64,000 nucleotides of DNA from Sulfurospirillum halorespirans DSM 13726 (GTDB taxonomy: Bacteria; Campylobacterota; Campylobacteria; Campylobacterales; Sulfurospirillaceae), in the NCBI RefSeq assembly GCF_001723605.1, contig NZ_CP017111.1, forward strand, positions 1,612,001-1,676,000, read 5' to 3'. Shown piece by piece: positions 11,431 to 20,540 of this stretch. The translations under genes were made by a program, and so were the position numbers. How positions within the stretch are numbered: the first letter of the stretch is position 1; each line of letters opens with the position of its first letter. Under the pieces are notes generated by a model. It was not told the origin of the DNA. It worked only from the letters and a program-made list of their open reading frames with translations, and did not search any database.

Positions 11431-12699
11431 TTACTCCTCAAGCCTTTCGATGTGCGCACCGAGTTTGGAGAATTTACCTTCCAAATCTTCATACCCACGA
11501 TCAAGGTGATAAATTCTGTGAATTTTTGTCGTTCCATCCGCCACGAGTGCCGCTAAAATAAGCGCTGAACTTGCGCGAAGATCGGTTGCCATGACATCAG
11601 CGGCATTCAGTTTTGCTTTTCCCTCAACGGTTGCACTGTGCCCTTTAAGCTTGATGTTCGCACCCATACGCGAAAGCTCACTGACGTGCATAAAGCGGTT
11701 TTCAAACAGACGCTCATCGATGATGCTCGTTCCTTTTGCTTGGGTGCACAGTGCCATAAATTGCGCTTGAAGATCGGTTGGAAAGCCTGGGTATTCGGAA
11801 GTTTCAATATCAGAAGGGGTGATTTTTTCCGCAGGATGAAGGGTGAGCGTATCGTCTTTTTCATCGATTTTAAAGCCCATTTGTTCTAATTTCAAGATCA
11901 CCGCGTCCAAATGGCGTGGATTGACATTTTTAAGGGTAATTTTTGACTTCGTAATCGCACCCGCACACAAGTACGTTCCCGCTTCAATGCGATCAGGAAT
12001 GACACTAAAATCAGGAATGTCCAACAGTGTACCACCACTACCTTTGATGATCAGCTTTGATGTACCAATGCCTTCGATGCCAACCCCAGCTTCGGCTAAT
12101 ACTTCGCATACTTGAACCACTTCGGGCTCTTTCGCGACATTGACAAGCGTGGTCGTTCCATGCGCCAAGGCTGCTGCCATGATGATATTTTCACTGCCCG
12201 TTACGGTGACTTTATCAAAAATGATCGTAGCACCTTTGAGCCCTTTGGGCGCTTTGGCTAAAACATACCCTTGCTTAATCTCGATCTCCGCACCCATTTG
12301 CTCCAACGCTTTTAAGTGCAGATCGATCGGTCGCTGACCAATGGCACAGCCTCCTGGCAAAGAGACTTCGCAGTGTCCAAAACGTGCTAAAAGTGGTCCA
12401 AGTGTTAAGATGGAAGCGCGCATTTTACGCACGATGTCATAGTTTGCACATGCAGAATTGACCGTTGTGGCATTGACTTCTACCACATTTTTATCTTTAC
12501 ATGTAAAGCTTGCACCTAAATTGGTAAGCAGTTGTAAAAGTGTTTTGACATCGGCAACTTGAGGCATATTTGAAATCGTAATCGTTCGTTTTGAGAGGAG
12601 GGTTAACGCTAAAAGGGGCAGTGCGGCATTTTTGGCTCCTGAGATGAGAACCGTCCCGCTAAGTTTTTGTTTCCCTTTGATCGCTAAATAATACATCAT
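11431..12699 (-). CDS. murA: UDP-N-acetylglucosamine 1-carboxyvinyltransferase MurA
   Basis: First committed step of peptidoglycan synthesis, the target of fosfomycin. The 422-residue protein has [12 protein letters not shown] at the N terminus, the catalytic-loop segment [24 protein letters not shown] with the reactive Cys, then [11 protein letters not shown] and [14 protein letters not shown]. Two ATGs occur at the start; the first is used here, with AAAGGA upstream. It is divergent from the PilZ gene. A TTTACATGTAAA copy inside (around 12497) encodes Phe-Thr-Cys-Lys. Confidence 0.95.
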   Translation of the reverse strand: MMYYLAIKGKQKLSGTVLISGAKNAALPLLALTLLSKRTITISNMPQVADVKTLLQLLTNLGASFTCKDKNVVEVNATTVNSACANYDIVRKMRASILTLGPLLARFGHCEVSLPGGCAIGQRPIDLHLKALEQMGAEIEIKQGYVLAKAPKGLKGATIIFDKVTVTGSENIIMAAALAHGTTTLVNVAKEPEVVQVCEVLAEAGVGIEGIGTSKLIIKGSGGTLLDIPDFSVIPDRIEAGTYLCAGAITKSKITLKNVNPRHLDAVILKLEQMGFKIDEKDDTLTLHPAEKITPSDIETSEYPGFPTDLQAQFMALCTQAKGTSIIDERLFENRFMHVSELSRMGANIKLKGHSATVEGKAKLNAADVMATDLRASSALILAALVADGTTKIHRIYHLDRGYEDLEGKFSKLGAHIERLEE

Positions 12700-12767
12700 T
12701 TATCTGTTCCTTTTTAAAAATTAAAGTATTGTAGTTAAAAAATGATTAAATTTTCTATGAATTTGGG

Positions 12768-12773
12768 TAGAAT
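12768..12773 (+). promoter_or_regulatory. Possible -10 element of the PilZ gene
   Basis: TAGAAT preceded by GGG lies 30 bases upstream of the ATG in the divergent murA/PilZ gap. No good -35 is visible, which is common for sigma-70 promoters of this phylum. Confidence 0.35.
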
Positions 12774-12802
12774 TTGAATTACTATGATTGTGAGGAATTT
12801 GG

Positions 12803-14704
12803 ATGCTTTTAGAACAGTTTTTGCATGAAACGCGCTATCTCTCTATCGCTCACCTCTATTTTGGTGAAGAAAAGCTCACCATCTTGAGTCGTGCCAAAAA
12901 AGAACATGCTTCCTTTCAATCGTTTGATCTTGCAAAAGATCTTAAGACCATTCCCACAGCCGACATACTTTTTATCGAAATAGGCGAGAGTAGTAAAGAC
13001 AAACTCAAACTGCTTGTCAGTCTTTTTGCCAAACATAAACCGATTATTGCCTATATTTTCGCCGATGATGTGGAAAACAGACTTTTACTTAAATTTGCAC
13101 TGCACTTTGGCATCACCGATGTTTTACCTCTAAAAAATGAAGAAAATCTCCTCTTTTCCATCTTCTCAAAAAATGCTAATAAACTCGATGACAAACTCTA
13201 CACGTTCCAAAAAATCGAACTGGAAAAAAAGATAGAACACTTTTTTCCTTTTCTCGTCTTTCAAGGCGAAACGCTCACCTACGCCAACGCCAAAGCAAAA
13301 ATGCTTTACGAGACCAATGATCTTGCCGCTCTTCAAGCCAAAATAAACCGTGATGAAGAGCTTTGTGAGGCACTCAAAGCAGATGAAGATGCGCAAGGAA
13401 ACATTATCATTGAAACGGCTTCGGCAGAAAAAGAGGTCTATCTCTGCGTCATCAAATCGTTTCCGCAAAGCCGTGAGAAGATCGTAACGCTCATCAATTA
13501 CGATCCTGAAAGTGAGACCAAGAATTGCTCGTCCATTTTAAACCGTTTTGATTTTGTCGACAAACTTAAAGACCGTTTGGCGCAACAAAGTGTGACAAAA
13601 GCGCCTATTTCGCTGGTCTTTATCAACATCTCAAACCTTGATAAACTGAGCAAAACCTTCACGAGCACCACACTTTACGATGCGTTTAAAAACTTGATGC
13701 TCAAACTGTTTCAACTCAAAGAAGAGGATCAAGATGTCATTCAATGGAGCCCCAATCTCTACATTTTAATGGGCGAAGAGCGAAGTTTTGAGCATGCGTG
13801 TGAACAGACAAAGCATCTGCAACAAGAGCTGATTCGCGCTACCATCAATGAAAAAATCACACCGATTATCTTAAGCTCCGCTTTTCATGTTGAATCCGAT
13901 GATCTTAATGTTGTCATCGACTATATTGAAAAGATCAACACTAAAACGCTTCTGCCACACGACATCGCCACGATCAAGTATTTTGAGTTGGAATACTTGG
14001 ATAATGTCATCGAAGAGCAAGAGCAGATCACGTACCTTATGCACAATTGTGTCAATAACAAAATTCCAATCAAACTGCTCAATATCTACAAAGGACTTTG
14101 CATCAACACAACGTCATATATTCAAAAAATGGCAGATGAGAGCTATCAGATGAGTTGTGAAAACCTCCAAGGTTACGCGATGCAGATCGAAAAAGAGACG
14201 GTTTTGCAAGCGCCAAACTTCCCAAAAGACATCAAAGCCGAGGTCTCGTTGGTGGACATTAAACGCTCGTTTGTGGTCATTAAAAACCTCTCATTTATGC
14301 GAAGTAGTGCCAACAGCAGACAACACACACGCGTTCAAACCAGCATCCGCACACCCGTACTCATCAAATACGCTCAACGCTCATCCGCCCAAGGCGATAT
14401 TCTTGATATTTCTGTCAATTCTATTGCAATGAAAGTTGGTAAATCGTTCCGCGAAGAGGAGATGCTGAACCAAAAAGTACGCCTCAATTTTTCCCTGCCC
14501 AACGAAGAGGGTGAAAATGGTTACGTCATCATGGACATTGAAGCGAAAGTAACCTACATTTCACAAAAAGACGACGCCACGAAAATCGTCGTCTTACTTG
14601 AAAACCTTCCAAAACCGTATGATGACTACTTGCTTCGTTACATGTACAACCGCCAAAAAGAGCTGATTTTTGAGATCAAAAAGGCGACCAAAGCATATAA
14701 TTAG
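12803..14704 (+). CDS. Multidomain PilZ protein with receiver-like and degenerate GGDEF-like regions
   Basis: Cytoplasmic protein of 633 residues. Residues 1-125 resemble a receiver fold (FIEIGE strand, then IAYIFADD and a VLPLKNEENL region) but lack a convincing phosphoacceptor site. Residues 140-230 look PAS-like, 250-370 resemble a GGDEF fold with no GGDEF motif (SLVFINISNLDKLSKTF), and the last 115 residues form a PilZ domain with the RxxxR box (RQHTR) and a modified DxSxxS box (DISVNS) in place of DxSxxG. It could be a cyclic di-GMP responsive regulator, although the altered Gly makes binding uncertain. It is a single gene with no operon partner. Confidence 0.75.
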   Translation: MLLEQFLHETRYLSIAHLYFGEEKLTILSRAKKEHASFQSFDLAKDLKTIPTADILFIEIGESSKDKLKLLVSLFAKHKPIIAYIFADDVENRLLLKFALHFGITDVLPLKNEENLLFSIFSKNANKLDDKLYTFQKIELEKKIEHFFPFLVFQGETLTYANAKAKMLYETNDLAALQAKINRDEELCEALKADEDAQGNIIIETASAEKEVYLCVIKSFPQSREKIVTLINYDPESETKNCSSILNRFDFVDKLKDRLAQQSVTKAPISLVFINISNLDKLSKTFTSTTLYDAFKNLMLKLFQLKEEDQDVIQWSPNLYILMGEERSFEHACEQTKHLQQELIRATINEKITPIILSSAFHVESDDLNVVIDYIEKINTKTLLPHDIATIKYFELEYLDNVIEEQEQITYLMHNCVNNKIPIKLLNIYKGLCINTTSYIQKMADESYQMSCENLQGYAMQIEKETVLQAPNFPKDIKAEVSLVDIKRSFVVIKNLSFMRSSANSRQHTRVQTSIRTPVLIKYAQRSSAQGDILDISVNSIAMKVGKSFREEEMLNQKVRLNFSLPNEEGENGYVIMDIEAKVTYISQKDDATKIVVLLENLPKPYDDYLLRYMYNRQKELIFEIKKATKAYN

Positions 14705-14706
14705 CC

Positions 14707-14718
14707 TTTACATGTAAA
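14707..14718. repeat. TTTACATGTAAA palindrome
   Basis: Intergenic copy just after the PilZ stop codon, extended to CTTTACATGTAAAG. It sits six bases in front of a hairpin terminator. Confidence 0.85.
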
Positions 14719-14724
14719 GCAAGA

Positions 14725-14743
14725 AAAACCGTTAGTCGGTTTT
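14725..14743. terminator. Bidirectional hairpin terminator
   Basis: AAAACCG and CGGTTTT form a 7-base stem with a 5-base loop, flanked by T-runs on both strands. It lies between the converging PilZ gene and the small lipoprotein gene and would end both transcripts. Confidence 0.6.
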
Positions 14744-14893
14744 CTTTTCTATGTATTTAGCGCCATCATTGACCTTTTCTTTGCTCCACTGAGCACCATC
14801 AGACGTGTCTTGTTTGACACCACGCCACGTCTCACAACCAGTCGCCATAAATGCTACAAAAAGAAGCATTAGAAAGATTAAACTTTTTTTCAT
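14732..14893 (-). CDS. Small entericidin-like lipoprotein
   Basis: A 53-residue protein with a lipoprotein signal: MKKSLIFLMLLFVAFMATGC, where Cys20 would be lipidated. The remaining 33 residues are charged and include WRGVKQDTSDGAQWSKEKV. Size and pattern resemble entericidin-type membrane lipoproteins, but the match is only general. AAAGGAACT lies at the right distance before the ATG. It follows the DUF3185-like gene by 12 bases, so the two form a small operon. The stop codon lies in the loop of the terminator hairpin. Confidence 0.7.
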   Translation of the reverse strand: MKKSLIFLMLLFVAFMATGCETWRGVKQDTSDGAQWSKEKVNDGAKYIEKKTD

Positions 14894-14905
14894 TTTAGTT
14901 CCTTT

Positions 14906-15121
14906 TTACTTTTTAAAGAAAAGATAGATGCCAACCACAAAACTGACAGCACCAAAAATATAATAGGTCATGACTTTATCGGTATCGGCACCTGTCACAG
15001 CTTGGGTTACTTGCGAACCGATAGAACCAGACATCTGAAATCCCCATACGGCAAAACCAATCCCTAGAACGACTAGAATAAGACCAATGATTTTGCTCGA
15101 AGCGCCAAAATTTGTTTGCAT
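14906..15121 (-). CDS. Small membrane protein, DUF3185-like
   Basis: A 71-residue protein with two transmembrane helices (about residues 10-30 and 50-68) separated by GSQVTQAVTGADTDKVM, which I recognise as the pattern of the DUF3185 family of unknown function. The start at 15121 (MQTNFGASSK) has AGGAG seven bases upstream; a longer frame to 15163 lacks such a site. It precedes the lipoprotein gene, and both may be envelope or stress proteins; that is inference. Confidence 0.7.
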   Translation of the reverse strand: MQTNFGASSKIIGLILVVLGIGFAVWGFQMSGSIGSQVTQAVTGADTDKVMTYYIFGAVSFVVGIYLFFKK

Positions 15122-15239
15122 CGTAAACTCCTGTATTTGAAAGAGCTGAAATGGTGTAGGCATTGCAGGTAACTATACTATACATCAATATTTCTTGTTA
15201 GGTAATAAGAAATGCAAAACCATTATTTACCCAAGAATT

Positions 15240-15281
15240 TTTACATGTAAAGACTCTTCGTGTAAAAAGTTTACATGTAAA
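15240..15281. repeat. Two TTTACATGTAAA palindromes 30 bases apart
   Basis: Copies at 15240-15251 and 15270-15281, exactly 30 bases start to start, in the divergent region between the DUF3185-like gene and the secreted protein. Apart from AT-rich sequence and these two copies I see nothing else between 15164 and 15386. Confidence 0.85.
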
Positions 15282-15386
15282 ATAAATCGTTCATCTTTCT
15301 GTCGAAAAATTAATAAAAATTATGAAATCAATAATTTTTAATATATAATCAAAAAAGTTATTAAAATATCACACTAGGGGGCTAGA

Positions 15387-15698
15387 ATGAGAAAAGTATG
15401 GATGTCAATGGGATTACTCACAAGTATGTACGCGATCCCGCCTTGCGAATATGACATGGAGCAAGTGTGCATGTATCTGTACAAAGGGCCTATGAGCGCA
15501 GAGGTAAACGTTATTAATATGACACAAAAAAAAGTAGTCGTTCAAGCCGAGGCGAAGCTTGATAAAACCTATCGAAAAATAGACAACCTTGTCTTAGCAC
15601 CCAATCAAACCATGACACTGATAAAAACAAGATACGACAACTCTTCAACAAAACCAAGTTATATTTCGAGAAAATTTTCGTTTAAATACATGAACTAA
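15387..15698 (+). CDS. Small secreted protein of unknown function
   Basis: A 103-residue protein that I do not recognise. It begins with a short hydrophobic signal (MRKVWMSMGLLTSMYA, likely cut near residue 16), followed by PPCEYDMEQVCMYLYKG with two Cys that could form a disulphide in the periplasm. The rest is predicted beta-rich and basic. AGGGGG lies eight bases before the ATG. It is monocistronic, between the divergent DUF3185-like gene and the convergent DASS carrier. Confidence 0.65.
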   Translation: MRKVWMSMGLLTSMYAIPPCEYDMEQVCMYLYKGPMSAEVNVINMTQKKVVVQAEAKLDKTYRKIDNLVLAPNQTMTLIKTRYDNSSTKPSYISRKFSFKYMN

Positions 15699-15759
15699 AA
15701 TGATCGCCTAAAAGGGTCAATGAAAGGCTTTATGCGTTATACATTAGATCCGTTACACC

Positions 15760-15805
15760 TTTACATGTAAAGCCTCAGATTCTTACCTCATTCTTTACAT
15801 GTAAA
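15760..15805. repeat. Two TTTACATGTAAA palindromes
   Basis: Copies at 15760-15771 and 15794-15805, 34 bases apart, in the convergent gap between the secreted protein and the DASS carrier. A direct repeat of TTACACC accompanies both. This is the only structure seen in the gap. Confidence 0.85.
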
Positions 15806-15825
15806 CGGTGTAACTTTAGAGCTTT

Positions 15826-17289
15826 TTACCAGTAACCAAGAACTTTCCACCAAAGACCACCTACAAATGTCCAAATAAACATATTGACTACGCTCATAAT
15901 AAATCCCATCTTCCACCACTCTTGTAGCGTGGTATATCCTGAGCCAAATACAATAGGTGATGTACCTGTCGCATAGTGCGTTAATGTCATCATGATTGAG
16001 GAAGCGCCTATTAATGAAAACGCTAAAAAGAGTGGAGGAGCTCCAAGAGCAATTCCTGCTGCAAAAAATGCTCCAAACATGGCTGTTACATGCGCTGTCG
16101 TGCTTGCGAAGAAATAGTGCGCATATAAATACACGGTTACCAAGACAAATACCGCCAATTCCCACCCCATTCCAAAACTAGCAATGCTCGTCTCGATCAA
16201 CCCTGAAAACCATTTAATTAAGCCTAATTTTTGAAGATACGATGCCATCATAACCAAAGCCGCAAACCACGTAATAGTATCCCATGCTACTTTTTCTTTT
16301 AAAACATCTTCCCACGTTAAGACTTGTGTCACCAGAAGAATGGCTAAACCAAGAAAAGCAACGGCGGTAGGGTCAACTTCAAAAGCTTTTCCAAAAATCG
16401 TTGCAGGAATATTTGCCCAAAGAAAGAGAAGTAAAGCAAACACACTGATCATAATCTTCTCTGAACGTTTCATAGGACCCATTTCCGCTAACTTTTCCCT
16501 AGCAAACACTGGCGCACTAGGAGTTTCTAGAATTTCGGGCGGATAAAAGAACTTTACAACAAACGGAACAAGCGCAATACACACTAACCCAGGAATTAAT
16601 CCTCCAATCGCCCATTGAGCCCATGTGATATTAATTTTTGAGTTTGTCGCCTCGGCTATAAATTTGACGATCAAGGGATTGGGCGCCGTTGCTGTAATAA
16701 ACATCGCCGACGTAATAGGATTGATATGATAACTGACAAGTGCTAGATACTTGCCAATTTTATTGGAGGTACCATCCTCAGGCGATGAATTAAAACTGGT
16801 CGCGATAGATTTCATAATAGGATGAATAATTCCTCCTCCACGCGCCGTATTGCTAGGCGTTACGGGAGCAATAATGAGTTCAGAAATAGCCAATGAATAG
16901 ACAATACCAACTGTTTTTTTACCAAAGATTGAAATAAAATAATAACCAATTCTATTGCCCAATCCTGTCTTCACTAAACCACGAGAGATAATAATAGAGA
17001 TGCCTATTAACCAAATAAGAGAATTAGAAAAGCCGCTAAGCGCATCACTCATGGCAATGGACGGCTTTGGATTTGTCACTCCCGTAATGGCAACTAAGGT
17101 AATAGCAATAATGGCTATAGAACCAATAGGCATTGCTTTGCCTATAATCGCAACAATTGTGCCAACAAACAAAGCCAGTAAATGCCATGCTCCAGGGGAA
17201 ACACCCGTTGGAACCGAAATCCCAAACCATATCACAAGTGTAATCGCTATAGCAATCACACTGGATATTAATCTTATTTGATTCTCCAT
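15826..17289 (-). CDS. DASS-family anion/dicarboxylate carrier (CitT/TtdT-like)
   Basis: Inner-membrane carrier of about 487 residues with 12-14 hydrophobic helices. It has the divalent anion:Na+ symporter family signature regions: APVTPSNTARGGGIIHPI in the first hairpin half and LTHYATGTSPIVFGSGY in the second. Such proteins move citrate, tartrate, 2-oxoglutarate, malate or succinate; the substrate is not clear here. I start it at MENQIRL (17289), where AGGTGG precedes at 10 bases; a GTG four codons upstream is less likely. Its nearness to lar, fumarase and dcuB suggests a dicarboxylate or hydroxy-acid substrate. Confidence 0.85.
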   Translation of the reverse strand: MENQIRLISSVIAIAITLVIWFGISVPTGVSPGAWHLLALFVGTIVAIIGKAMPIGSIAIIAITLVAITGVTNPKPSIAMSDALSGFSNSLIWLIGISIIISRGLVKTGLGNRIGYYFISIFGKKTVGIVYSLAISELIIAPVTPSNTARGGGIIHPIMKSIATSFNSSPEDGTSNKIGKYLALVSYHINPITSAMFITATAPNPLIVKFIAEATNSKINITWAQWAIGGLIPGLVCIALVPFVVKFFYPPEILETPSAPVFAREKLAEMGPMKRSEKIMISVFALLLFLWANIPATIFGKAFEVDPTAVAFLGLAILLVTQVLTWEDVLKEKVAWDTITWFAALVMMASYLQKLGLIKWFSGLIETSIASFGMGWELAVFVLVTVYLYAHYFFASTTAHVTAMFGAFFAAGIALGAPPLFLAFSLIGASSIMMTLTHYATGTSPIVFGSGYTTLQEWWKMGFIMSVVNMFIWTFVGGLWWKVLGYW

Positions 17290-17389
17290 GAAATAGACCA
17301 CCTTTGACGAAGATTGATTAAAACTCTTTACATTATATTACGAAATGCTTGCAAAATTTCATTAATTTTAAAAGAATTAAGAGAAATAA

Positions 17390-17478
17390 TGAAAATAATG
17401 TGAGGCTACTTTTATGCTTTACATGTAAAGCATTTTGAAAGAGAAACTAAAAGTTATTTAAAGTAGCCTCGTCCCAAT
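17390..17478. repeat. Composite intergenic repeat: palindrome plus inverted GAGGCTACTTT arms
   Basis: GAGGCTACTTT at 17402-17412 and its exact complement AAAGTAGCCTC at 17459-17469 flank a loop that contains a 20-base perfect palindrome (17414-17433) built on TTTACATGTAAA. On the minus strand the right arm is also the last codons of a 35-residue reading frame, so the structure could end its transcript. The arm sequence recurs near 42731, 43987, 45496, 45620, 47892 and 51707. Confidence 0.7.
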
Positions 17479-17561
17479 TTATCCTTTGTGACTTCTGAAA
17501 CCGCTTGTTGCTTTGCGGAAGACTTTGCGATTTGTTCTTTGATATAGTTTGCATTTGCCAT
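17454..17561 (-). CDS. 35-residue small protein downstream of membrane protein
   Basis: Reads MANANYIKEQIAKSSAKQQ and ends KDKLGRGYFK. I do not recognise it. It is supported by its position: the ATG lies three bases after the stop of the 441-residue membrane protein gene, and the ribosome binding site AAGGAG is formed by the last codons of that gene. Its composition (soluble, helical, charged) is protein-like. It may be a small partner of the upstream membrane protein. Confidence 0.6.
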   Translation of the reverse strand: MANANYIKEQIAKSSAKQQAVSEVTKDKLGRGYFK

Positions 17562-17564
17562 ACT

Positions 17565-18890
17565 CTATTTCTCCTTTGTGGTGTTGTTAGTTTGTTGATT
17601 TTCTAAAAGCACTTTGCCGTAATCTAACGTCATATTTTCATAGCGTGAAGGACCTGAACCAAAGCGGGTATCGTATCCGCCTACGAGTGTGTAACCACAA
17701 TACTTCTCAAAGGTATATTTCATAGCCTCTGCAGATATATGCCTTTCTAAGTATCTCTTGTCTAAATTATCAATTAAGAGTGAAGCGGTGTTGTCCGCCA
17801 TTGCTTTAAGCTCTTGACGCAAGGCAATGTAGTGTAAAACATACGGATGGGTGCAAGAAAGCTCTTTTGAGGAAAACTTTGAAGCCAATGCTCCTCCTTG
17901 CAGCATCGTTATCATGGCAGCAATGCGTGTGGCTTCAAGGCTAGAATGCTGTTTGAGCTCTTTTTGCATCAAGGGGGAGGTTTCCCATTTACTTGCTAAA
18001 GCATTTAAGGCTTCATAAGCCGTGGTGGCAATGTAGTAGGACTTTTGGTTTACGAGCCAGAGGTTGTCATACATTGCACGAAACATTTTTTTCTCTTTTT
18101 CCGCCCTTGCTGGATCATGTGTTTTTGCATTAAGCACAACAAGTTGGTCTTGACTATACACCATCGGCTTATGGGCGATTACCTCTTCGGCTTCAGGGGT
18201 GACAAAGATGGATGAGGGAACTTTTTCGTGGTTATACATCTCATCAAGGTAGAGTGCTGCTAAGGGTAAGTCTCTTAGGGCATGGTGTTCACGGATGTTT
18301 TTATCGCTGAAGTTATCGTTATGGACTGCTTTGATAAACTCCCAAGTAAAGGTTGCCACGGCTCCTTCTTTACGCAAGAAGGGATTGGTATTGCTCTCAT
18401 AAAGATAGTGAGGCATGGAAAAACCTCTTGCATGAGGATAGACAAACCAATGGTACCGCCATAAAGCCAACTCTCCATCTTCTTGTGGAATGAGCGGTGT
18501 CGCCATAGCATACAAGATACGCTGAGGGTACACAAGCCAGTAGGTTATGGGATTATTAGGAGAGAGAAATGCTCGGTAGAGCGCTACAACATTGCCTGCG
18601 GCGTAGTAACATTTGGCGTTGGGGTATGCACTCTCTTTAGGGCTTATCCACTCATAACACTGTTGGAAGTAAAAAAAGGAGTTAAACCCCACTAAAAACA
18701 AGAAGAGACGTTTTGTCCAAGGGTTTTTCAGTGAAACCTTAGGAATCTCTTTTTGAATAAAAGGACGACAACATCCAAGTATAAATGCTACGATATAAAA
18801 CCCAAAAAGACCAAGAATGAGGCTAAATATCACAACTACTAACCATGCAAAACCCAAATGAAAAATGATCATCTTTTTCTTCCCTCTCAT
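17565..18890 (-). CDS. Membrane-anchored protein of unknown function
   Basis: A 441-residue protein that I do not recognise. It has two N-terminal hydrophobic helices (about residues 8-42 and 62-80) and then a large, mostly soluble, aromatic- and helix-rich region with no catalytic motif I can name (segments such as WRYHWFVYPHARGF and GYDTRFGSGPSRYENMT). The latter part is probably periplasmic. It is followed by a tightly linked 35-residue protein. A palindrome lies just upstream at 18896. An alternative start a few codons downstream (MIIFHLGF) is possible. Confidence 0.6.
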   Translation of the reverse strand: MRGKKKMIIFHLGFAWLVVVIFSLILGLFGFYIVAFILGCCRPFIQKEIPKVSLKNPWTKRLFLFLVGFNSFFYFQQCYEWISPKESAYPNAKCYYAAGNVVALYRAFLSPNNPITYWLVYPQRILYAMATPLIPQEDGELALWRYHWFVYPHARGFSMPHYLYESNTNPFLRKEGAVATFTWEFIKAVHNDNFSDKNIREHHALRDLPLAALYLDEMYNHEKVPSSIFVTPEAEEVIAHKPMVYSQDQLVVLNAKTHDPARAEKEKKMFRAMYDNLWLVNQKSYYIATTAYEALNALASKWETSPLMQKELKQHSSLEATRIAAMITMLQGGALASKFSSKELSCTHPYVLHYIALRQELKAMADNTASLLIDNLDKRYLERHISAEAMKYTFEKYCGYTLVGGYDTRFGSGPSRYENMTLDYGKVLLENQQTNNTTKEK

Positions 18891-18895
18891 ATAGT

Positions 18896-18907
18896 TTTAC
18901 ATGTAAA
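18896..18907. repeat. TTTACATGTAAA palindrome
   Basis: Intergenic copy immediately upstream of the membrane protein gene, in the 97-base gap after larB. Confidence 0.85.
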
Positions 18908-18987
18908 GCAAGTTCTTAAAATTTTCTGTGAATGTTTTGAATAAATTATTGTAGCAAAATTATGAAAAGAAGAAAGGAAAATCCCTT

Positions 18988-19734
18988 TTAAAGATGGTTA
19001 ATAATACTCGCGTTATACGCTGCGCCAAAGCCATTATCGATGTTAACAACACTGACACCACTCGCACAGCTGTTGAGCATGGAAAGTAGGGCTGCTATGC
19101 CTCCAAAGCTGGCGCCATAGCCGACACTGGTGGGAACAGCGATGACGGGTTTGTCGACTAAGCCTCCGATGACGCTGGCAAGGGCTCCTTCCATGCCTGC
19201 GATGACGATGACCACTTTAGCGTTTTGGATAACCTCCAGATGCGCGAACAAGCGGTGAATCCCTGCCACGCCCACATCGACCACTTTTTTGACGTGATTG
19301 CCCAAGATGCGCGCCGTCTCGTAGGCTTCTTCCACCACGTAAAGATCGGACGTTCCTGCCGCGACAATCGCGATGTAACTCGAAGGTGGTGTTGTAATCT
19401 CTCGCTCGATGGTGATGGTTCGACCCATCACGTTGTATTTGGCTTCAGGTGCGATGCTTTGAACGGCTTGATACGCCGCTTCATTGGCGCGGGTGATGAG
19501 AATGTTATTGTCTCTATCGAGCAGTTTTTGGGTAATTTGAGCGATCTGATCAGGCGTTTTACGCTCGCCGTAAATCACTTCGGGATAGCCCAAACGAACC
19601 CCTCGATGATGGTCGATTTTGGCAAAGTCTAACTCTTCAAAAGGTTGTGCTTTGATCTTTTGGAGTGCTTCAGCAACGCTCACTTCACCATTTTGAACGG
19701 CTTCTAAAAGCTTTTCAATGCTTTGACCACACAT
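18988..19734 (-). CDS. larB: Pyridinium-3,5-biscarboxylic acid mononucleotide synthase LarB
   Basis: Carboxylates and hydrolyses nicotinic acid adenine dinucleotide in the first step of nickel-pincer nucleotide synthesis. The 248-residue protein has the AIR-carboxylase (PurE-like) C-terminal domain with VAAGTSDLYVVEEA, GMEGALASVIGGLV and VPTSVGYGASFGG, and the LarB-specific N-terminal region with YPEVIYGERKTPDQI. It is the last gene of the larA-larC-larE-larB operon and starts two bases after the larE stop. Confidence 0.95.
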   Translation of the reverse strand: MCGQSIEKLLEAVQNGEVSVAEALQKIKAQPFEELDFAKIDHHRGVRLGYPEVIYGERKTPDQIAQITQKLLDRDNNILITRANEAAYQAVQSIAPEAKYNVMGRTITIEREITTPPSSYIAIVAAGTSDLYVVEEAYETARILGNHVKKVVDVGVAGIHRLFAHLEVIQNAKVVIVIAGMEGALASVIGGLVDKPVIAVPTSVGYGASFGGIAALLSMLNSCASGVSVVNIDNGFGAAYNASIINHL

Positions 19735-19736
19735 GT

Positions 19737-20540
19737 TTAGGCGCCCAAACTGAGGGATTCTGCGACAGAATTGTGTCGGTAACCTTCAAGATCAAGCGTT
19801 ACATGTAAAAATCCCAGCGACTTGAAATAAGCACACATTTCGCTCAATCGTTGGTCTTTTAGAAGATGAATTGCATGCGATTGTGGCATTTCAATCCTTG
19901 CTAACCCTTCTTCATAGCGCACGCGTATGTTGCCATAACCTTGCTCTATCATGTATCCCTCAGCCATTCCTACCATGCCCAGTGCTGTTTCATCGATGGT
20001 TTTGCCATACGGAAACCGCGTCAACAAGCACGCATAGGAGGGTTTATCCCATGTGGAGAGCTCCATATCTTTGGAAAGGGCGCGTATCTCATCTTTGGTC
20101 AGCCCCGCATCGAGAAGGGGTGTTTTGATGCCAAGCTCGCCCAGAGCCGCACGACCAGGTCGGTACTCTTTGGTGTCATCGACATTGCTCCCTTCGGCTA
20201 CGGCGCTGAAACCTTTTTGGTTCGCGACTTCAAGTAAAGAGGAGAAGAGGGCGTGTTTGCAGAGGTAACATCGGTTTTTTGGGTTCTCACGAATCGCTTC
20301 GATCCAAGGTTTAACAACGACTTCATGACGTGCACCGATCTCATCGGCGATGCAAATCGCATCTTTGACTTCCCAATCCGCAATGTAGGGTGTTGAAGCC
20401 GTAATACCGATGGCTTTTTCACCCAAAACATCATGCGCCGCTTTGAGCAAAAAGCTGCTGTCAACACCACCCGAAAAGGCGACCATAAGGCTGTCGTAAG
20501 AGCCGATAATTTCCACTAAACGTTCGTATTTTTTATACAT
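19737..20540 (-). CDS. larE: Pyridinium-3,5-bisthiocarboxylic acid mononucleotide sulfur transferase LarE
   Basis: PP-loop ATPase that inserts sulfur into the nickel-pincer precursor. The ATP-binding motif is AFSGGVDSSFL (residues 21-31). Cys171 in DKPSYACLLTRFPYG lines up with the sulfur-donating Cys of LarE, and Cys91 and Cys94 (NRCYLCK) are also present. Three cysteines of this kind would fit the version of LarE that holds an iron-sulfur cluster rather than the sacrificial-Cys version; that is inference. It overlaps larC by eight bases. A palindrome at 19799-19808 is read as His-Val-Thr. Confidence 0.94.
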   Translation of the reverse strand: MYKKYERLVEIIGSYDSLMVAFSGGVDSSFLLKAAHDVLGEKAIGITASTPYIADWEVKDAICIADEIGARHEVVVKPWIEAIRENPKNRCYLCKHALFSSLLEVANQKGFSAVAEGSNVDDTKEYRPGRAALGELGIKTPLLDAGLTKDEIRALSKDMELSTWDKPSYACLLTRFPYGKTIDETALGMVGMAEGYMIEQGYGNIRVRYEEGLARIEMPQSHAIHLLKDQRLSEMCAYFKSLGFLHVTLDLEGYRHNSVAESLSLGA

